Origin: Bisporella sp. PMI_857
Lineage: Eukaryota > Ascomycota > Leotiomycetes > Helotiales > Helotiaceae
Assembly (NCBI GenBank): GCA_021307315.1
Contig: JAJSPD010000048.1
Span: 1-64,000, forward strand
Direction: 5' to 3'
Length of the DNA stretch: 64,000 nucleotides
Part shown: one piece after another, positions 58,672-64,000 of the stretch
Position numbering within the stretch: the first letter of the stretch is position 1
Layout of the letters: every line of letters begins with the position of its first letter
The notes under the pieces: generated by a model
The model's input: only the letters and a program-made list of their open reading frames with translations
Told to the model about the DNA's origin: nothing
The model's database searches: none
Made by a program: the position numbers and the translations under genes

Positions 58672-61037
58672 TAAGCTTTCTCCTATTGCAGTTCGGATAG
58701 TCGATCACTAAGATTACCCTCCCTATACTATCTCTGGTAGATAGCTTTATCCTCCTTAGTTTAAATAAATCGGGCCGTCTATAGCGCTTCTTCATTTAGG
58801 AAGTGCTGCTAGTCAACTCCATTGAAGACGTAAGACCAGAACAGTAGCCATGCCGTGATCTTAGCAGATTCGGCAACTTCCAAGGCATGTTGTGACACCC
58901 TCGACTCGAAGTGAGCAACCGAAGCAGCGGGGAGGGCCGCTTACAGCAATTCTGTGCTCTCGTCTATTTTGGTGGTGGCCATGAACCTATTGAACCTATT
59001 GAACCTATTCTTCGAGCTAGTCCATAAGTATCATAGCCTCTTAGAATCTCCAAGCTGATCATGGCTTGTTATGTATCCGCAGAATCGGGAATTAGAGAGG
59101 CGCCCTAACTCACAAGAACGACTAAATTGCCTTTTAACGTACTACGAAGTATAGCCATCGAGGTGTGGAGCAATACGCGGGGATGCATTATTGGCGGATG
59201 GCGGAGAGTAGGTCTATTCCCTCCTTCAACGGCGACGAATTCAAGGCTAGGCTGCTTCTAGCACATTCTGCTTTTCGGCTGATAAAACATACTTAGCTAG
59301 GAACACGCCATAGTGTCACGGCGCGAAACTGATGGCAAATAACACACCATGGCACATCACCAAACCAACCACTTTGACCGCCTGTTCCAGGTTTCATGAT
59401 GCGTGAAGAGCTTATTAAGTGTTCTTGTCGGTGTCCGTATGGTTTTCCTTTAAGCAGATGCGTAGAGTCCATCTATTTCCAGCTAGGAAAATAATAGGGT
59501 TTTCCCTGCCAGCGCGAAGATGTACCAATCAGATATAGTCCTCCAGCTCTGGTCATAGGTAGCGGAGAGCCAATTCCAACCTAGCACGGAAGCTAGATCT
59601 CTAAAACGCCCGCCGAACATCTGAGCAGGACCGTTTCACCATTCACCTTCGGTGTATATCGGCAAGTTCAAGCACTAGGGATCCTATTAAAAATATGAAA
59701 CATCTCTTTCTTCCGGTGGCTTGATATCAAAGAAGGTCTTCTCCCGTTTTCTGATGCTTAAGCGCGTTCCTTGCAACGGAGATACCCAGGCAAGTAAGTA
59801 TACGATTACCCCAGATCCTCAAGCGTAAACCGCTCCGGGAACTTCCACGGGGGAATGCAAATCCCCCTTCCCGAGGCAAGCGCGGACATACACACAAAAT
59901 CTCAGGACGCCGGCCGCAGTAGCCGAGGCGTGAAAAACCCCCGTGCGCCGAATCTCCGGACCATACCGCCTTCCTTTCATCTAAGCTCCTGGCCCCTCCT
60001 CATACACGTGCGAGTCATTCCAGGCCACGAATTCGTGCATCCAAGTGAAAGCAGGCAAGCACGGGGTATATATGACTAAGGGAGTCCCCGAGCACAAGCA
60101 TGCGAAGCAAGCACAGGCGCGAGCGGAAAGTGCCTTGGGGAGGTAGGCGCGCGGAGGCTGGATAAAGGGGCAGGGAAAGCGGCGACTAAGTAGGAATTTT
60201 AGGGTCTGTATAGGGAAAAAAAAAGAAGGGAATCTTATGTGGTGCTGCTAAAGCGGGATCTGAATTACAAACAAGGCGGTGAGTATGTTCCCTCGTAAAG
60301 GGCAATGTAATGCAATGCAATACAAAAGTAGGGCTTCTTTTTTTTTTTTCGTATAGAGAAGTATGAAGCTAGGTGGGAGCGCGAGGTGCTGTTTCGGCTG
60401 GTCCGCATATTTAAGTATCGTGTTTTTGAACTTTCGCGGTGTGTTTCCATGGAGCTCCAACTTGGTTTACTAGCCATCAAGGCTCGTTACCGTGCAGTTT
60501 TACTTCAAGGCTGAGAGGAAAAAGAATGGCCTGTGAGAGAAAGGTGTGGCCTTCTGGTTAAATTGTATAGGAAGAGGGCAAAATGCAAGTCAAGGTGACT
60601 GACTTCAAGTCCAGCTCACATTATTGGCCATAACAAGTTCAGGTTGACAGTAAGCTGGCTGATATAAGTACCTCCCATAAAACCAAAATGAAAAAGGCCC
60701 CCAAAAAGGGATATCATCAAGAGCTTCAGTTCATTAGAATTTTACACTACGCTCTTCATCATATAATGTTTTAACATGGGGTATCAGCTAATCAGCAAAA
60801 TTATCCTCCGTCCGAAAAAAAGCCTCTCCTTCCATCGTATATACACATCAGAACAATAGCCAACATCAGATCTTACAACAAACCACATTCGTGGTTGCTT
60901 GAAGGGTGCAATCATAACTGCAACCAGATTAGAGAAATATATGCTGTTTCTTCTCCGAGGAAAAAGGCGAAGCGAAGTCTAATTCTAGAGCAAATGAACC
61001 CTCTGGCATTGTTGAGAGTCCAGGAATTTGGCGAAAA
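58672..61037. other. 2.4-kb gene-free stretch
   Basis: Between the NmrA-like and URC4 stop codons. It contains three tandem copies of TGAACCTAT (about 58982-59009), a small hairpin GGGGGA-N7-TCCCCC at 59849-59867 and homopolymer runs near 60218 and 60338. No protein-like ORF or RNA gene was recognised. Confidence 0.5.
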
Positions 61038-62758
61038 TTAAAATACGGTTCCATCAGATAAAATGGCGATGGGAGGACACTGAGTATTCGGGCGGGAGAT
61101 CTCAGCCATTTCTCGGCCTCCCTGGTGGTCGTTAGTATCCATGCGCACGAATAACGATGGGGAAGAGCATACCTTCCAGCTTCCTGCCTCAAGCATTTGC
61201 GGTAACGTCAATTTCTCGTTTCCTTCCAACGCAAGAGCTTTGTTGACTTCGACTAATAAAAGATCCAGAAAGCCAACTGTGATAGCCCTCCATTCAACAA
61301 TCACGTCGTCATCTGGGCAAAACATTGGGGTAACTTCGACGCCTCGCTTGCCCTCTCGAACTGCATTGCGGTGAAACTCCTCCAACCCTCGCTCTGCATC
61401 TGGCTGCTTCAAGGTAAGCACGCCTGTATCAATGAATAATCCACCATTGCGGTATTCAGGAAGGCCAGTCATCAATTCGGCACCAGCGAAGTGGATGTTC
61501 ATTAATTTAGACATGGGTTGCATGAGAGAGTAGCAGAGCCACTGGGAGAGCTTGTGGAAAGGAACAATCCCTTCCCAGGGTTGTGAGGTTGGTAAGAGGG
61601 TCTTTTGGAGCGTTGTGAGAGGCCAGGCATCTCCAAGAGAGGTTCCATCGATGGTTGTACGGGATGATGGCCAGATGGGCGCAAGTCCGTCAACCAATAT
61701 AGACCAAAGTATTGGAAGAGGAACGATGGGAACTGACGAGGCCAGTGTTTTGGGATGTGATAGAAGGTAATCTGTTCTATATTAGAGTCTTCTTTGCGAA
61801 TCTGGATGCCTTAAAGAGGCAACATTGAAATAGAACGGTAATAGAGCTGAAAGATGAACTCACCCAGCATGTTACCAGGTCTGCCATCCGGTCCAAATAG
61901 TAGTGGATTTACCAGTGCCTCCGACAACCTTATCAGAAGATTTGTCCGGCCTTTAAGGCCTGCGATTGGGTTTGTTTCAGTAACTTGCAATGCTTTTGCC
62001 ATACTTTCCACCGTCAGCTTCTTCAACCCATCAGCGTCTACCTGGTGCGGCTGGGTATCATTGCTGCTAAACATTCCGGACTTGAACATCTCTAAACTAG
62101 CAATTGCTAAACCTTCCGATCTTCTGTATATTCGGTTATTCTCCTTGCTCTTGTATTGCCATGTCGTCCCTGCGCCCGCATCGAGCAAGACCGATATGAG
62201 AAACAGGTCGAGCAGCCGCCGGGTGCGCTCTGAAGGATCCGCGTCATTGCCCCAGCTAGACAAGAGCATTGCAATCCGATCTCTCCCACCGACATTAAAA
62301 TGCTGCCATCGTCCGTGAGGGGGGATTGAAGCGTAATCTGGAGCGAAATCGCGCTATAACTTCAGTCAGATCCCGACCTCTGCTTCCCACAATCTCCAAC
62401 AGGTACAAGCGCCTACCTTGATTATGCTGACCACAAATTTTGTGGTATCGGAAAACTTGGACATATCAACATCGAAATGTACCAATTGGTTTTGTTTCGC
62501 CAATTGCAATACTGGTGCAGTTCTTTCTCTGACGGCGCCGATGTTTCTTAGATACCCCGCCGGATCGACATGGGGATCTGGTGCGCGCGGGAGCTCGATT
62601 TTGGGGATGATAGGAGGGGGCATTTTGGGATAACCAGGGGTGGTGGGGGATTTGAGAGAGGAATTCGAAGATTGACCCAGGCTCACAGTTTCTGCGACCG
62701 ACCCATTGCGGGAGGCTGAGGTCGAGGAAGATTTTTCTTTGCGGGAGAATAAGCCCAT
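61038..62758 (-). CDS. URC4: Uracil catabolism protein 4 (DUF1688)
   Basis: A DUF1688 protein, the family of URC4 of Lachancea kluyveri, required for the URC uracil-degradation route; its exact reaction is not settled. Four exons: 62417-62758, 61864-62353, 61173-61771 and 61038-61121; 504 aa. After a Ser-rich N-terminus (GLFSRKEKSSSTSASRNG) come YLRNIGAVRERTAPVLQLA, VHFDVDMSKF, IPPHGRWQHFNVGGRDRI, LLDAGAGTTWQY, FAGAELMTGLPEYRNGGLF and the end RPNTQCPPIAILSDGTVF, all typical of the family. The last intron (61122-61172, 51 bp) is a multiple of three without a stop, so its retention would simply add 17 residues. Probably cytosolic. Its presence near dihydroorotase puts pyrimidine synthesis and breakdown side by side. 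Confidence 0.9.
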
Positions 62759-64000
62759 GGTTGCGGTATTGTTAGGGTGGGGCGGAGAGGAATGGGTATG
62801 TATTGGGAGAAATTTAAGATGCGCAAGACTCGTCAAAGCTGCATTTGGTATGCTGTTTTTGGAAAATGAAGAAGAAAAAATAGGGTATATAATCAAGAGG
62901 TCAATCTTGTGAGTTGGAAGGAGGAGGAAGGAGGATGGATGTTGAGAAGGGATATAGCAGAGCAGGGTAGTGGAGAGGAGAGTAGAGTAGAGTAGAAGAG
63001 AATCAAAGTAAGAGGAAGAGTAGATAGAAGAGAAGTACTGTACGTTAGGCAATAATAAATTAAAGGTAGGGTCAGAATCGAGAAGAAAGAGGAAAGAGGG
63101 GACTTGGGGGGAAGGGGGGGGGGAGGACAAGGCAAGGGTAAGCACAAGGTGCCGTGTCGGTTGGTAGTGGTGGTGAGTGGTTTAGTGGTAGTGGTTAGTG
63201 GTGGTGGTAGTGGTAGTGGTAGTGGTAGTGGTGGTGGTAGTAGTAGTGGTGGTGGTGGTGGTGGCTACATCTGCACATTTTTTGTTTTAAACACCTTACG
63301 TCGTGAAAAGAGTAGAGATTTCGTAGGTGTGGGACAGTGGCACAGAGCCAGTTCAGGGTTCATATTTCCAGGGTTCAGGGGGCTAACTAGTGAGATACCT
63401 ACCAGTACTGTACCGTAGAAGCCTCAGGGGGGTGGGGGAGGGGCAATGGAGCCTAACCCAAAAAAAAAAAGGTGTGCCCCTACCACTGAGTGACCTTTTG
63501 TTCTAGTACTGTACTACTGTATACTATACTATCCAAATAGCCCCGTAGGGTCCAGTAACAACGCCTGTAGTATGGTTGTACTTAGAGGCAAACGAAAAAG
63601 TCACTACCGATTGGCCTCTTTCGCCTCCTCCCCCCCAAAACGAGTCAAGTCAGGCGGGTTCCGGTGCCGTTTCCCATTGATCCAGGCGCCTTTCCTTAGG
63701 CGGCCCCCATTTGTTACCTGGATTCCTTCACACCCAATCGCTACTCTACCAAAAAAGGGCCTACCGCTCGGTTTATCGTTGTTGTACAGCGTCCGAGCTA
63801 CTAAACTCGTCTCGACTCGACGCAACGCTACTCAGTGCTGACATTACAGTACAGTACATGTGTGGTCTATTTAATCTGTCAAGTATCAAATTGAGACTCG
63901 CCACAAATAATGAGCAGTCCTTCGCTGGCGGTAGGCTGCTGTCTGTTACGTGCGCGACATATTCCCCAATAGTGGCAGCTTCCAGGGGGGGTGGTCTTGC
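62759..64000. other. Upstream region of URC4 to window end
   Basis: On the coding (minus) strand the first 350 bp are strongly pyrimidine-rich, as in fungal promoters and leaders. A GGT/AGT microsatellite follows at 63161-63265. Between 63440 and 64000 only overlapping ORFs without protein character are seen. Confidence 0.5.
63161..63265. repeat. GGTAGT/GGT microsatellite
   Basis: About 105 bp of interrupted GGTAGT hexamers grading into GGT trinucleotides, with no other bases than G, T and A until the end. Confidence 0.8.

Noticed and set aside
63572..63841. Overlapping ORFs on both strands near the window end
   Set aside because: Mutually overlapping, no domain, and likely chance in GC-richer DNA.

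Overview
The window looks like nuclear DNA of a filamentous ascomycete (Pezizomycotina). Genes have short GT-AG introns, mostly 44-130 bp, often with a CTAAC/CTGAC-like branch site. The gene content is typical: an allantoate-permease-type MFS transporter, a Zn2Cys6 regulator, secreted CBM18 and GH1 proteins, and a giant DUF6606/DUF3638 protein. A leotiomycete is my guess from general gene style; I cannot prove it here. No tRNA, rRNA or CRISPR was seen.

Left part (1-15.3 kb): the 5' end of an MFS transporter; a decayed mobile-element-like inverted repeat; a broken thioredoxin-reductase-like (GliT-type) pseudogene; a complete intronless fatty acid synthase beta subunit (2077 aa) with no alpha subunit in the window; and a secreted Ala/Pro/Ser-rich protein. 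Middle (15.3-35.5 kb): a five-exon gene for a 3154-aa DUF6606-DUF3638-DUF3645 protein with Walker-A-like and DEAH-like motifs; an AT-rich, gene-poor 5 kb with decayed coding sequence; a flavin-containing monooxygenase; another decayed locus; and the Rag GTPase Gtr1.

Right-centre (36-50.8 kb): extracellular and enzymatic genes. These are a polysaccharide deacetylase with a one-base frameshift, a small secreted cysteine-rich (effector-like) gene of unresolved structure, a prolyl-4-hydroxylase-like dioxygenase, a type-B carboxylesterase, a single-pass membrane glycoprotein, a secreted GH1 beta-glucosidase, a double-psi-barrel/CBM18 protein and a possible tiny secreted peptide.

Right end (50.8-64 kb): a ~0.6-kb inverted-repeat element and a 36-bp perfect palindrome precede a ten-exon dihydroorotase gene (one GC-AG intron, one 13-nt exon). 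A Zn2Cys6 regulator follows, divergent from an NmrA/isoflavone-reductase-like gene, and their shared promoter carries an inverted CGG-N11-CCG site. Last is URC4 (DUF1688, uracil catabolism). Pyrimidine synthesis and breakdown genes therefore lie within 10 kb, with a regulator between them. Exon models were built by hand; in every multi-exon gene called intact, the summed exon lengths are a multiple of three.
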